A model generated the notes under the pieces. It saw only the letters and a list, made by a program, of their open reading frames with translations, ran no database searches and was not told the origin of the DNA. Positions 53,239 through 62,362 of a stretch of 64,000 nucleotides of DNA are shown piece after piece. Within the stretch, counting starts at the first letter, position 1. The number at the start of each line of letters is the position of its first letter. The translations under genes were made by a program, and so were the position numbers. Origin of the DNA: Olsenella uli DSM 7084 (GTDB taxonomy: Bacteria; Actinomycetota; Coriobacteriia; Coriobacteriales; Atopobiaceae); assembly GCF_000143845.1 (NCBI RefSeq), contig NC_014363.1, forward strand, positions 667,186 through 731,185, given 5' to 3'.

Positions 53239-53586
53239 TCAGCCCTTGCCCACGGAGCCTCCCTTGGGGGCATCCCCCATGTCGATCCCGGCGGCGGACA
53301 TCATCGCGCGTACGTTGGCCTTGGCGCGCTCCACCACCATGTAGAGCATGACAGAAGCGAACACTGACGCGACGAAGGTGACGATTCCCACGACAAGGGC
53401 CCAAAACGGCCCTTCCTGGTAGATGTTCCAATAGGCCATCAGCGCACCGACGGCGAGCAGCGAGTATGCGATGCGCTTCCATGCGCTCAGGCGCATGATC
53501 GCCCTGGTCTGCAGGTCCGCCTCTGCGATGAGGGCGTCGCGCTCCCGGGCCGTCTGCGCCTTCCTATCCGTGGTCGTGCCAACCAT
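53239..53586 (-). CDS. small membrane protein of unknown function
   Basis: A 115-residue protein with a charged N-terminal helix (ARERDALIAEADLQTRAIMR), two membrane segments (about residues 38-56 and 64-88) and a cytoplasmic tail ending MGDAPKGGSVGKG. ATG at 53586 has GGAGG upstream. No family recognised. It lies downstream of, and convergent to, cutC. Confidence 0.6.
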   Translation of the reverse strand: MVGTTTDRKAQTARERDALIAEADLQTRAIMRLSAWKRIAYSLLAVGALMAYWNIYQEGPFWALVVGIVTFVASVFASVMLYMVVERAKANVRAMMSAAGIDMGDAPKGGSVGKG

Positions 53587-53776
53587 CTCGCAGGTACCTC
53601 CTTGGACCAGTCGCCGCGATCCCCTGCCCGCCAATGAAGAGACGAGGCGAGGGGCCGGCAAAACGGAAGAGATCAGCCAAACGGCAATAGGCAGTCACAA
53701 CCGCCGTGTCACCGTGCTTGTGTCGGAGAATGCCGTGTGCGGCTGACGGACCGCCCGTCCTACGGGGCACGGAAAG

Positions 53777-53799
53777 CGGGGCTGGAAGTGCCAGCCCCG
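53777..53799 (-). terminator. probable terminator of the PTS operon
   Basis: A nine-base-pair stem CGGGGCTGG/CCAGCCCCG closes a five-base loop about 80 bases beyond the end of the EIID gene on the minus strand. The following CTTTCC is only weakly T-rich. The 53587-53876 region holds no gene. Confidence 0.55.
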
Positions 53800-53876
53800 C
53801 CAAAACCCCGTCGCTTGCATCCTGTGTCGGTGCCGCCATGGGGCCACACGACATGTGCGGCCCCTCCGAATGCGGC

Positions 53877-54776
53877 TTAGTAGGACAGGCCGGGATCGAA
53901 GACGCCGACGAGGACGCCCACGAACGCAATCGCGACGAGAACCAGCATGGTGGGGATGACGCCGACCTTCTTCTTGGTCATGAGCCACCAGCAGAAGTAC
54001 ACGAACACGAAGTTCAGCAGCTTGGGGAAGATGCCAGAGCCAAAGACGTCAAGCGAGACGCCCGCAGGGCCGGCTAGCTGCAGGGCATCCAGCGTGACCG
54101 TGGAGTTGCTGGACCACAGGACGCCCTCGAGCGGGCCGACGCCCGGGAGTACGAGGGAGGTGCTGATGGAGACCCAGGTGGCGGCGACGGCACCGATGAC
54201 CATGGTGCCGACCATGATGATGGCGCTGCGCAGGGCCTGGGACTCGGGGCCGACCAGGGCCTGGACGGCCGAGCCGCCGAGTTCGTAGCCACGGTTGTAG
54301 GCGAGCTTCATGCCGAAGTACATGAGCACGTTCCACGCCACGATGTAGAACAGCGGGCCAATGACGGAGCCTCCCGTCGAGAGGCCGAGTGCGATGCCCA
54401 GCAGGATGGGGATGAACGTGCCTACGATGATGGAGTCGCCAAGGCCTGCCAGCGGGCCCATGAGGCCGGCGCGAATGCCATTGATGGTCTCGGCGTCGAT
54501 GGCCTCGCCGTTGGCGCGCGCCTCCTCGAGGCCGGTGGTCAGGCCGATGACCATGGTGCCGATCTGGGGTTCGGTGTTGAAGAAGGTGGTGTAGGTCTCC
54601 AGGGCATTGACCTTGTCCTCCTCCTTGTCATAGAGGTCGTCCACGATGGGGAGCATGGCGGCAAGGTAGCCAAAGGTCTGCATGTGTGCCTGCGAGAAGC
54701 AGGTGAGGTTGCCGTATGCCCAGTTGCGGAAGCACTTCTTGCGTGCATCTGCGGAGATCTTCCTCGTCTCGGCCAT
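53877..54776 (-). CDS. PTS mannose-family EIID component
   Basis: A 299-residue membrane subunit of a mannose-type PTS. FRNWAYGNLTCFSQAHMQTFGYLAAM and GLTTGLEEARANGEAIDAETINGIRAGLMGPLAG-like sequence are EIID hallmarks; the GDSIIVGTFIPI and C-terminal hydrophobic segments complete the fold. It works with EIIC to move and phosphorylate a hexose or amino sugar. It is the last gene of the minus-strand A-B-C-D operon. The sugar cannot be assigned from sequence. Confidence 0.95.
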   Translation of the reverse strand: MAETRKISADARKKCFRNWAYGNLTCFSQAHMQTFGYLAAMLPIVDDLYDKEEDKVNALETYTTFFNTEPQIGTMVIGLTTGLEEARANGEAIDAETINGIRAGLMGPLAGLGDSIIVGTFIPILLGIALGLSTGGSVIGPLFYIVAWNVLMYFGMKLAYNRGYELGGSAVQALVGPESQALRSAIIMVGTMVIGAVAATWVSISTSLVLPGVGPLEGVLWSSNSTVTLDALQLAGPAGVSLDVFGSGIFPKLLNFVFVYFCWWLMTKKKVGVIPTMLVLVAIAFVGVLVGVFDPGLSY

Positions 54777-54778
54777 GA

Positions 54779-55642
54779 TCAGATATCCTCCTCTTCCTCT
54801 TCATCGGCAGCACCCGCCGCCCCGGCGATGGCGGGACGAGCGGCCTTGGCCTCCTCGATCTGATACTTGATGAGGGCGAAGAACGCCGCGACGATCGCAC
54901 ACGCGATGAGGTTCATGTGCAGGCAGGCCGCGAGCGTGAAGCCGAACGCAAAGGTGAGCCAATCAAGTGGCTTGTTGACGACCTGCTTGCAGAGGATTGC
55001 GATACCGACTGCAGGGAGCAGGGAGCCGACGGTGAACAGCGTCTTCATGGCGATGCCGTCCATCGGCATGTAGTCCTTCATGAGCTGGACCATGCTGGAA
55101 CCGGCCATGCAGATGATGAACGTGGGAACGAAGGAGAACAGGATGTGGGAGACCCACGGGTAGACGAAGTCGACCAGTGGGATGGTCCTTCTGATCCTCT
55201 TCCAGTCGTGGGTCTCCATTGCCTTCCAGCCAATGGACTGCCACACGAGGTTGAGGGTTGCGGTGCCGTAGAACAGGACGGTTCCGATGGTTCCGACGGC
55301 GGCGCCGAGGGCTGCGGCCAACGAGGCGGCCTCGGTCGAGGACGGGTCGAGCCCCTGGGCGTGGATGGCCAGGATGGAGAGGGGGATGCCGATGTAGGTG
55401 ACGGCACGGACGTCGGCGGACACGGTGCCGCCGGGAGTGACGAGCGCGATGTAGACGACCTGAATCGCGGCGCCGACGATGATGCCCGTCGGGACGTCGC
55501 CGAGTATGAGGCCGACGACGAGACCGCCGACCAGGGGACGGCCGAGGGTGTAGTTACCGACGGTGGTGCCGCCCATGCCAGGCAAGGACGCCAGGCAGGC
55601 GAACAGGCCAAGCAACGCAGCCTGCAGAACGTTGATAGTCAT
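54779..55642 (-). CDS. PTS mannose/sorbose-family EIIC component
   Basis: A 287-residue membrane subunit with about seven segments. LQAALLGLFACLASLPGMGGTTVGNYTLGRP and GLILGDVPTGIIVGAAIQVVYIALVTPGG are typical EIIC-Man/Sor sequence. The tail is acidic (DEEEEEDI). ATG at 55642 is preferred over a TTG nine bases upstream because AAGGTGG lies at proper distance. Two bases separate it from EIID, so the membrane subunits are coupled. Confidence 0.95.
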   Translation of the reverse strand: MTINVLQAALLGLFACLASLPGMGGTTVGNYTLGRPLVGGLVVGLILGDVPTGIIVGAAIQVVYIALVTPGGTVSADVRAVTYIGIPLSILAIHAQGLDPSSTEAASLAAALGAAVGTIGTVLFYGTATLNLVWQSIGWKAMETHDWKRIRRTIPLVDFVYPWVSHILFSFVPTFIICMAGSSMVQLMKDYMPMDGIAMKTLFTVGSLLPAVGIAILCKQVVNKPLDWLTFAFGFTLAACLHMNLIACAIVAAFFALIKYQIEEAKAARPAIAGAAGAADEEEEEDI

Positions 55643-55694
55643 AAGCGTCAAACCACCTTCCTATGCGTGGTCCGTGAGGCCCGCAGGGCCCCTG

Positions 55695-56192
55695 TCACTT
55701 GAGGTCAAAGCGGTCGCGGAACTTTGACCAGCTGCCGATGGCGTTGTCCTTGAGCAGGGCGAACTCCACGTCATAGCCCGCTTGGGTGATGGCCTCGAGG
55801 GCCTGCGCCTCCTCGGGGGTGATCGACTGGTTGTTGCCCAGCTTGACCGCACCCGGACGGTCATTGCAGGGGCCGACGACGACGGTCTTGACATCGGAGG
55901 GCTTGAACCCGTAGTCGACGAGTATCGTCCTCATGTCGAGGGGGCTCTTGGTGATGAGGAAGTAGCGGGTCTTGCTCTCGAGGACCTTGCCCATGCTCTC
56001 CCTGAAGTGGTCGAGGGTCCAGATGAAGACCTTCTTGTCGGGCGCGGCGCCCTTGTAGGCGGCCTTGAGCACGGGATTGGTCGCCGCCGCGTCGTTCACG
56101 GCGATGATGCCGTCGCAGGGATACTCGAGAGACCACCTCGTGACGGTCTGACCATGGATCATGCGGTCATCGATACGGACGAACGAAATCAT
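55695..56192 (-). CDS. PTS mannose/sorbose-family EIIB component
   Basis: A 165-residue cytoplasmic EIIB. The phosphoacceptor is H13 in VRIDDRMIHGQTVTRW, the family signature, and GIIAVNDAAATNP follows. It receives phosphate from EIIA and passes it to the sugar in the EIIC/EIID channel. GGAGACTCC precedes the ATG. The 140-base gap to EIIA holds nothing recognisable. Confidence 0.95.
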   Translation of the reverse strand: MISFVRIDDRMIHGQTVTRWSLEYPCDGIIAVNDAAATNPVLKAAYKGAAPDKKVFIWTLDHFRESMGKVLESKTRYFLITKSPLDMRTILVDYGFKPSDVKTVVVGPCNDRPGAVKLGNNQSITPEEAQALEAITQAGYDVEFALLKDNAIGSWSKFRDRFDLK

Positions 56193-56332
56193 GGAGTCTC
56201 CTTTCCACGTGGGACCTTCTCGCCGGCGTATGGCTCACGACGGCTTGTGCACGGGGGTGTAGTTCGGTGCTTTGTGGCATCGGGCGCTGGGGGCGTGCGC
56301 CGCCAGGCCACGCCGACCGCCAGTGGGAAGGG

Positions 56333-56758
56333 CTAGAGGCTCTCGTCCTCCTCGTCGTCAAGCTGCAGGACGAACTCACGGATGGCTGCCTGCCCTTCGC
56401 TGATGATGTCGCGCTTGAGCGTCTCGTCGTCTTCGTCGGACTGAAGGGTGGCCGTGATGACCATGGGGACATTGGCCCCGCCGAAGACCGTCGCGTTTTG
56501 CATGAGACCCCTCTGGGTCAGGACGTTGATCGCGTTGGTCAGGGGCGACCCGCCGATGAGGTCACCGAAGACGAAGACGGAGTCCTCTGGCTTGATGACG
56601 GAAACCGTCTGCTCGAGGGCGCGCACGTAGGCGTCCGCCCCCATGCCATCTTCCATGCCACAGCTCAGGACGTCAGTCCTCTCTCCCACGAGCATCTTGA
56701 TGACGCTGCCAAGACCGGGGGCGAAGGTGCCGTGGCTCACCAGAAGCAGGTAACGCAT
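56333..56758 (-). CDS. PTS mannose-family EIIA component
   Basis: A 141-residue EIIA-Man domain protein. The phosphoacceptor is H9 in LLVSHGTFAPGL; FGDLIGGSPLTNAI is the second signature. It is separate from EIIB, unlike fused ManX. The acidic C-terminus (DDEEDESL) is unusual but harmless. It is the first gene of the PTS operon, about 80 bases downstream of a well-formed promoter (TTCACA-N17-TAGAAT). Confidence 0.95.
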   Translation of the reverse strand: MRYLLLVSHGTFAPGLGSVIKMLVGERTDVLSCGMEDGMGADAYVRALEQTVSVIKPEDSVFVFGDLIGGSPLTNAINVLTQRGLMQNATVFGGANVPMVITATLQSDEDDETLKRDIISEGQAAIREFVLQLDDEEDESL

Positions 56759-56838
56759 GCGGTCTCCTCTCGTAAGGTGTCATCCGTCGTGCGTGCTGGC
56801 GCGTATGCGCACAGGCCCCTTTCGGGGCTTGGTTACTG

Positions 56839-56882
56839 ATTCTAGCCTGATGTGAAATAATTGTGAACTACAATATTCACAT
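56839..56882 (-). promoter_or_regulatory. promoter and palindromic operator of the PTS operon
   Basis: On the minus strand, -35 TTCACA (56862-56867) and -10 TAGAAT (56839-56844) are separated by exactly 17 bases. The -35 lies in an imperfect palindrome (56850-56882) with outer arms ATGTGAA and TTCACAT and inner ATTGT/ACAAT. The palindrome also covers the stop codon of the upstream phosphatase-EIIA gene. The arrangement suggests repression or activation of the PTS genes; the regulator is unknown. Confidence 0.65.
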
Positions 56883-58412
56883 ATTCTTGGCGATGCTGCG
56901 GTGGTTCCCCTGGTGGCGGCCAAACGAGATGATCGCCTCGCCCACCTCGACTGAGCCCTTGGCAAGGATTCGGATGCCACCAAGCTCGCGTGCGTTGGTC
57001 ACCACGAGCATCACTGGCTCGCTGTTGGCCTTGGGGACCGACGTCGGGTCCCAAGAGATGAGAGGGGTGCCACGTCGTATGGAGTCGTTCTGCCAGGCAT
57101 GCTGCCTGAACCCGCCCCCGGCGTACCTCTCTGCTCGGGGGCCCACCACCAGGAGAAGCTCCATGCCGTCCTGGGAGAGCAGCCCAAGCGCGTTGTTCGA
57201 GGGAAGCTGAGCCGTGACGCGGCAGGTGGCGGGAGCGTACACGGTGGAGCCGTCCGCAATGATGGCAACCCCCTCTCCGCAGGAGCCGTCGGAAAAGGCG
57301 GGATCGCCCACCTCGGAGAGCGGCATGATCTTGCCCGAGACCGGTGCGAACAGGATTCCCCTCTCCGTTTCGGGGACCTCAAGCATCACATAGTCGTGGT
57401 CATGGAACGAACGATCGCGCTGGTTGGTGTCGATGCGCTCGGTGAGGTCGTTCGCCCTTCCGGTGATGTAGTAGAGGTCGGCCGTGACCTTGTTGGGGTT
57501 CTCGAAGGCGTTGACAAAGAAGCGTCGGCTCGACCTGGGCTCCGGAGGGTTGGCGGGCTTTGCCGCGGCGAGTTCCGAGCTCGAGGACACGATCTCGTCG
57601 TCGGGCATGTGGTATCGCCTGGGCCAGCGGCTCAGGAGGAGCGAGCGAACCTGCCTGACCTCGGAACCACGGACCCCACAGTCCAAGAGATAGGCCTCGA
57701 TGGTGCCGAACGTCTCGCCCAGACGGTCATAGACCGTCGAGATGGCATCGATGCGCAACGAGAGGTCACCACGAACGCGCCTGCCTCCCGTGCCCTCGCG
57801 CTCCTCGAAGATAGCGGCATTGACCTCGGGAACATAGCCAAACGAATAGGCATAGTCCGCAATGAGCTGACGCCGCTCGACGCCCACGAGCCCCAAGAGC
57901 AGCAACGACAGCAAGCCGGTTCGATCGCTCCCCGCCCCACAGTGGAAGAGGGTGCAACCGCGTCGGGGGACGTTGGCGAGGAACGTGAAGATCTCCCGCA
58001 TGGCAGGACGGTTCTCAAGCATCTGGAACATGCTGTCAGCGAGGTAGTTGCCATCGTCGTCCCCCCTGCCAAGAACCGAGCCCGTGATGTCGTAGTCAAA
58101 GAGCGGGACGTTTCGGTATCCGACGTCTATGAGCGAGACAAGCCTCTCGGGGCTTCTACGGACCTCGTCCGTACCGCGCAGGTCGAGCACCTGCCGGACC
58201 CCATAGCCGTAGAGAGCGTCCGCATCCTCCTTGTTTACGCTGGCCGTGGTTCCCGAACGAATGAAGCGGTGGTAGCGTGTCATGCCCCGGGGCGTCGGAA
58301 ACCCCCCGAGCTCGCGGATGTTCACGCCCGTGTCTATGGCGACCCTACCAAGCTCGTAGCCGCGTCGGACGCCGTGATTGCCCGTGAGGTCGATCAGACT
58401 ACGCATGCCCAT
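56877..58412 (-). CDS. tyrosine phosphatase fused to a histidine-less PTS EIIA (Glc-type) domain
   Basis: A 511-residue cytoplasmic protein. Residues about 20-275 are a Y_phosphatase3 domain: VNIRELGGF and the active-site loop HCGAGSDRTG, with C158 and R164 (CX5R). Residues about 350-500 are a glucose-type EIIA fold: FAPVSGKIMPLSEVGDPAF, GEGVAIIADGSTVYAP, and a closing VVTNARELGG...KGSVEVGE. Both active-site histidines are gone. The NHA histidine (H75 of E. coli Crr) is N408 in SNNALG, and the VHFG histidine (H90) is V423 in LLVVG. The EIIA part therefore should not carry phosphate and may be a sensing or docking domain. It precedes the PTS operon. GAGGGGG lies upstream of the ATG. Confidence 0.88.
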   Translation of the reverse strand: MGMRSLIDLTGNHGVRRGYELGRVAIDTGVNIRELGGFPTPRGMTRYHRFIRSGTTASVNKEDADALYGYGVRQVLDLRGTDEVRRSPERLVSLIDVGYRNVPLFDYDITGSVLGRGDDDGNYLADSMFQMLENRPAMREIFTFLANVPRRGCTLFHCGAGSDRTGLLSLLLLGLVGVERRQLIADYAYSFGYVPEVNAAIFEEREGTGGRRVRGDLSLRIDAISTVYDRLGETFGTIEAYLLDCGVRGSEVRQVRSLLLSRWPRRYHMPDDEIVSSSSELAAAKPANPPEPRSSRRFFVNAFENPNKVTADLYYITGRANDLTERIDTNQRDRSFHDHDYVMLEVPETERGILFAPVSGKIMPLSEVGDPAFSDGSCGEGVAIIADGSTVYAPATCRVTAQLPSNNALGLLSQDGMELLLVVGPRAERYAGGGFRQHAWQNDSIRRGTPLISWDPTSVPKANSEPVMLVVTNARELGGIRILAKGSVEVGEAIISFGRHQGNHRSIAKNM

Positions 58413-58663
58413 AGCCCCCTCGCCCGCGCCTTCCCCCTTCGGCCCGCTCGATGCAGGCGGCTTAGGGATGCGCCCCGTCGTCTTACCACCGTGACACCGC
58501 TCGTTGGCTACACTCTAACCCACCTGGTTGGTGCCGATGCCACCCCTCCCCGGGCAAAGGCCCCCATTTGCCGACCCCTGGGCCACACCTGCCTAAATCA
58601 GGGAACATCCAAGGGCAAAGACGGGCGTGTCTCTCGCCCAGGCATCCGATGGGAGGAGTCAGC

Positions 58664-59710
58664 ATGGGGCGCAGGCCGATCCGGGTGGTCCAGTACGGTT
58701 GCGGGAAGATGGCAAAGTACACGCTTCGCTACCTGCATGAGCATGGGGCGCAGGTCGTCGGCGCCATTGACATCAACCCCGAGGTCGTCGGCATGGATGT
58801 GGGCGACTTTGCGGGGCTGCCCATCAGGCTGGGCGTCAAGATCTCGGACGACGCGGACCGCGTGTTGGACGAGAGCGTGCCCGACATCGCGGTCGTCGAG
58901 CTGTTCAGCCTGCTTGCGGACATCGAGCCCATGGTGGAGAGGTGCGTGAGCCGTGGCATCAGCGTCATCACCACCTGCGAGGAGTGTACCTTCCCCTGGA
59001 CCACCTCCTCGGTGGCGACCAACCGCATCGACGCCCTGGCGTGCGAGACGGGCTGCACCGTGGTGGGCGCGGGCATGGAGGACGTGTTCTGGGTCCACAT
59101 CGTGGGGCTGCTCGTCGGTGCGGTGAACCGCATCGAGCGCATCGAGGGCGCGGTGAGCTACAACGTGGAGGACTACGGGCTCGCCCTGGCCAAGGCGCAT
59201 GGTGTGGGCCTCACTCCCGAGGAGTTCGAGAGGACGCTGGCCCACCCGGACGAGGTGGTCCCCTCGTACGTGTGGAACTCCAACGAGGCGCTCGCCCAGC
59301 ACCTGGGCCTCACGGTGTCGCAGGTCGTCCAGGAGAACGTGCCGTTCGTCGCCGAGAGGGACAGCCGCTCCGAGACCTTGGGCGCCACCGTGCCCGCAGG
59401 CAGGGTCATCGGCATGAACACGCGCGTCACCACGAAGACGTACCAGGGCATCGACATCGTGACCTCGCAGATTGGCAAGGTCTACGGTCCCGACGACGGC
59501 GACCTCTGCGACTGGAAGATCGTGGGCGAGCCTGATACCGTCTTCCATGTGGAGAAGCCCGCGACCGTCGAGCACACCTGCGCCACCATCGTCAACCGCA
59601 TTCCCACGGTGCTTGCCGCTCCCGCAGGCTACCACACCTTCGACGAGCTGGAGCCCCTGCGCTACCTCACCCAGCCGCTGATGGTCGATGACGTGGAGGG
59701 CTGCTGCTAG
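58664..59710 (+). CDS. dihydrodipicolinate reductase-like NAD(P)-dependent dehydrogenase
   Basis: A 348-residue Rossmann enzyme: [19 protein letters not shown] at the N-terminus and [16 protein letters not shown] are like DapB-family proteins and 2,4-diaminopentanoate dehydrogenase. The latter works in anaerobic ornithine degradation. No other gene of that pathway is nearby, so substrate assignment is tentative. TCEECTFPW and [20 protein letters not shown] fit this subfamily better than true DapB (about 250-270 residues). ATG at 58664 follows GGGAGGAG. It is divergent from the phosphatase-EIIA gene, with a 251-base gap that should contain both promoters. Confidence 0.78.
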   Translation: MGRRPIRVVQYGCGKMAKYTLRYLHEHGAQVVGAIDINPEVVGMDVGDFAGLPIRLGVKISDDADRVLDESVPDIAVVELFSLLADIEPMVERCVSRGISVITTCEECTFPWTTSSVATNRIDALACETGCTVVGAGMEDVFWVHIVGLLVGAVNRIERIEGAVSYNVEDYGLALAKAHGVGLTPEEFERTLAHPDEVVPSYVWNSNEALAQHLGLTVSQVVQENVPFVAERDSRSETLGATVPAGRVIGMNTRVTTKTYQGIDIVTSQIGKVYGPDDGDLCDWKIVGEPDTVFHVEKPATVEHTCATIVNRIPTVLAAPAGYHTFDELEPLRYLTQPLMVDDVEGCC

Positions 59711-59840
59711 GGGACGCTAGGAGGCAGCCGCCGCCGACCGTGCGGGGAGCGAGGCGACGTACTTCAGCCGTCGCTCCGCCCAGTCGCGCCCTCGCAGGGA
59801 GGGACTGGTGCGTCTTCGGCTTTGGGAGAGGGGAGGCGAC

Positions 59841-61280
59841 ATGGCGATCGTTGCGGCGTTTGCGGTTCCGCATCCGCCCCTGATCATCCCTGCTGTGGGG
59901 AACGGCCGCGAGCGAGACGTCCAGGACACCATCGACGCCTATGGCGAGGCGGGGCGTCGCATCGCAGGGCTTGCGCCCGAGACCCTCGTCATCTCGACGC
60001 CGCACTCGGTCATGTATCGTGACTACATCCATATATCCCCCGGTAGCCGTGCACACGGGAGCTTTGCCCAGTTCGGCGCTCCAGAGGCTGCCTATGGCTG
60101 CGACTACGACGTGGGCTTCGTGGATGCCCTGTGCGCCGCCGTCGACGCTGCCGGCATCCCTGCGGGAACCGAGGGAGAGCGCGACCCCCTGCTCGACCAT
60201 GCGACGATGGTTCCGCTCCATTTCATCTGGAAGGCCTGGCCCGATGACAGGCCACGGCCCAAGGTCGTGCGTATGGGGCTCTCTGGCCTTTCGCCTGCTG
60301 TCCACTACCGGCTCGGGCAGTGCGTGCAGGCGGTCGCGGGCGAGCTCGGCAGAAGGACCGTCTATGTCGCCTCGGGTGACCTCAGCCACAGGCTGACCGC
60401 CGACGGCCCCTATGGCTTCGCCCCCGACGGCCCCAAGTTCGACGAGGCGATCGACGGCATCTTCCGCACGGGCGACTTCCTCGCTCTGCTCTCCATGGAT
60501 CCGGGCCTTGCCGAGCGGGCGGCCGAATGCGGGCTCCGCAGCTTCCAGATCATGGCGGGCGCGCTCGACCGCACGTCTGTCTCCGCGGAGCTGCTGAGCC
60601 ACGAAGGGCCGTTTGGGGTGGGTTACGGCGTGGCGGCGTTCACCCCGACATCTGCGGCGGGTGCAGACGCCAGCCGCAGCTTCCTCGAACAGTATGAGGA
60701 CGCCCATGTGCGTGAGATGGCCGGGCGCAAAGCCGCTGAGGACCTGTTTGTGCGCCTCGCACGGCTCTCGCTCGAGACCTATGTGCGCGACGGCAGGCGC
60801 ATCGACCCCGGCAATCCCCATGACATGGCCTCACTGGGCGAGGCCCTGCCCGCAGAGCTTCTCGACGGGCGCGCGGGATGCTTCGTCTCACTCAAAGTGG
60901 GCGGGGAGCTGCGCGGCTGCATGGGGACGATACTGCCGACCCGTTCGAGCCTGGCGGAGGAGATCTGCGCCAATGCGGTAAGCGCCGGCACGCGGGATCC
61001 GCGCTTTCCCGCCGTACGGAGCTCGGAGCTTTACGAACTGGTCTATGACGTGGACGTCCTCACGGTCCCCGAACCCATTTCCTCGCCAGACGAGCTCGAT
61101 GTGCGCCGCTACGGCGTGATCGTCTCGACGGCCGACGGCCGTCGCGGGCTGCTTTTGCCCGACCTTGACGGGGTCGACTCCGTCGAGCAACAGGTGGGCA
61201 TAGCGGCACGCAAGGGTGGCATCGACCTTGGCAGGGATGGCTGGACGCTCGAGCGCTTCGAGGTCGTGAGACATGCATGA
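59841..61280 (+). CDS. AmmeMemoRadiSam protein: MEMO1-like domain fused to AMMECR1 domain
   Basis: A 479-residue two-domain protein. Residues about 1-265 are a MEMO1/LigB-like domain, a fold shared with extradiol dioxygenases: AAFAVPHPPLIIPAVGNG, VISTPHSVMY, and a SGDLSHRL block with conserved histidines. Residues about 300-479 are AMMECR1: GCFVSLKVGGELRGCMGTI and RDPRFPAV. The next gene is a radical SAM protein overlapping by four bases, which defines the AmmeMemoRadiSam system. Its function is not established; a role in modifying a protein or small molecule has been suggested. ATG at 59841 has GGGAGG upstream. Confidence 0.9.
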   Translation: MAIVAAFAVPHPPLIIPAVGNGRERDVQDTIDAYGEAGRRIAGLAPETLVISTPHSVMYRDYIHISPGSRAHGSFAQFGAPEAAYGCDYDVGFVDALCAAVDAAGIPAGTEGERDPLLDHATMVPLHFIWKAWPDDRPRPKVVRMGLSGLSPAVHYRLGQCVQAVAGELGRRTVYVASGDLSHRLTADGPYGFAPDGPKFDEAIDGIFRTGDFLALLSMDPGLAERAAECGLRSFQIMAGALDRTSVSAELLSHEGPFGVGYGVAAFTPTSAAGADASRSFLEQYEDAHVREMAGRKAAEDLFVRLARLSLETYVRDGRRIDPGNPHDMASLGEALPAELLDGRAGCFVSLKVGGELRGCMGTILPTRSSLAEEICANAVSAGTRDPRFPAVRSSELYELVYDVDVLTVPEPISSPDELDVRRYGVIVSTADGRRGLLLPDLDGVDSVEQQVGIAARKGGIDLGRDGWTLERFEVVRHA

Positions 61281-62182
61281 ACGATACGCACGGAGCTACG
61301 GATGGCATGGGTGCCACGAGTGGCGCGCACGCCATGGACGGTACGCGCAGGGCGACCTGCCTCACCTGTCCGCGCGCGTGTCGTGTCCCGGAGGGCGGCG
61401 TCGGCTTCTGCCGTGCGCGCAGGAACGTGGGCGGCACGGTCGTTGCGGAGAACTACGGCTGCGTGACCTCACTCGCCGTTGACCCCGTCGAGAAGAAGCC
61501 GCTTGCGCGCTTCCATCCCGGGTCCCTGCTCCTCTCGGTGGGAAGCTATGGCTGCAACCTGCGCTGCCCCTTCTGCCAGAACCACCGCATCGCACAGGCG
61601 GGGAGAGATGGCGTGCCCTGGCGCCGGGTCTTTCCGGAACGGCTCGTCGACCTTGCCTGCGAGGAGCGTCGGCGTGACCCGCGCATGATCGGCATCGCCT
61701 ATACCTACAACGAACCGCTTGTCGGCTGGGAGTACGTGCGCGACTGCTCACGTGAGGCCCACAGGCACGGCCTTGTCAACGTGCTGGTGTCAAGCGGCTA
61801 CGCGAACGCCGAGGTGATCGACTGCCTGGCCGGGCTTATCGATGCGGCGAACATCGACCTCAAAGGCACTGCCCCCACCTTCTGCGACGAATGTGGCTTC
61901 GACGTCAGCACCGTGAAGGGGACGATCTCCCGCCTCGTCGCCTCGGGAGCGCATGTCGAGGTAACGACCCTTGTCGTCCCGGGCAAGAACGACACGCCCG
62001 ACCAGGTCGCGACCATCGCGCGGTGGCTGTGTGAGACCAGCGGGGACATCGTCTACCACCTGACGCGCTTCTTCCCCTGCTGGCGCATGTCGGACGCCGC
62101 CCCCACACCGGTCGAGAGGGTCTATGCGCTCGCCGATGTGGCAAGGGAATACCTGGACCACGTGTACGTGGGCAACTGCTAG
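61277..62182 (+). CDS. AmmeMemoRadiSam system radical SAM enzyme
   Basis: A 301-residue radical SAM protein related to pyruvate formate-lyase activases. The [4Fe-4S]/SAM triad is C93, C97 and C100 in CNLRCPFCQN. A second cysteine set precedes it: C28, C31, C35 and C45 (CLTCPRAC...GFC), typical of this subfamily. YTYNEPLVGWEYV and NIDLKGTAPTF follow the activase pattern. The ATG overlaps the upstream stop (ATGA), so the system is translated as one unit. The protein or molecule acted on is unknown. Confidence 0.92.
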   Translation: MNDTHGATDGMGATSGAHAMDGTRRATCLTCPRACRVPEGGVGFCRARRNVGGTVVAENYGCVTSLAVDPVEKKPLARFHPGSLLLSVGSYGCNLRCPFCQNHRIAQAGRDGVPWRRVFPERLVDLACEERRRDPRMIGIAYTYNEPLVGWEYVRDCSREAHRHGLVNVLVSSGYANAEVIDCLAGLIDAANIDLKGTAPTFCDECGFDVSTVKGTISRLVASGAHVEVTTLVVPGKNDTPDQVATIARWLCETSGDIVYHLTRFFPCWRMSDAAPTPVERVYALADVAREYLDHVYVGNC

Positions 62183-62325
62183 GAATGGCGGGACCGACGA
62201 GCCTCGGCCATGAGGCTGAGCCGATTGGATTCGAAAGGGGCCATGCCGCCCCAACGGACGTCGGGGGCGCTGCGGCAGCATCGTGGCATCGCATTTGATT
62301 TTCGCCCGTACGTCCTCTATCATCT

Positions 62326-62348
62326 TTCATAGAATATCGTTCTATGAA
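62326..62348. promoter_or_regulatory. perfect inverted repeat, probable TetR operator
   Basis: TTCATAGAA and TTCTATGAA form a perfect nine-base inverted repeat separated by five bases. It lies 15 bases upstream of the TetR-family start codon, where autorepression is common. The 62183-62325 stretch before it holds no gene. Confidence 0.75.
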
Positions 62349-62362
62349 TTAGAGAGACGGCG

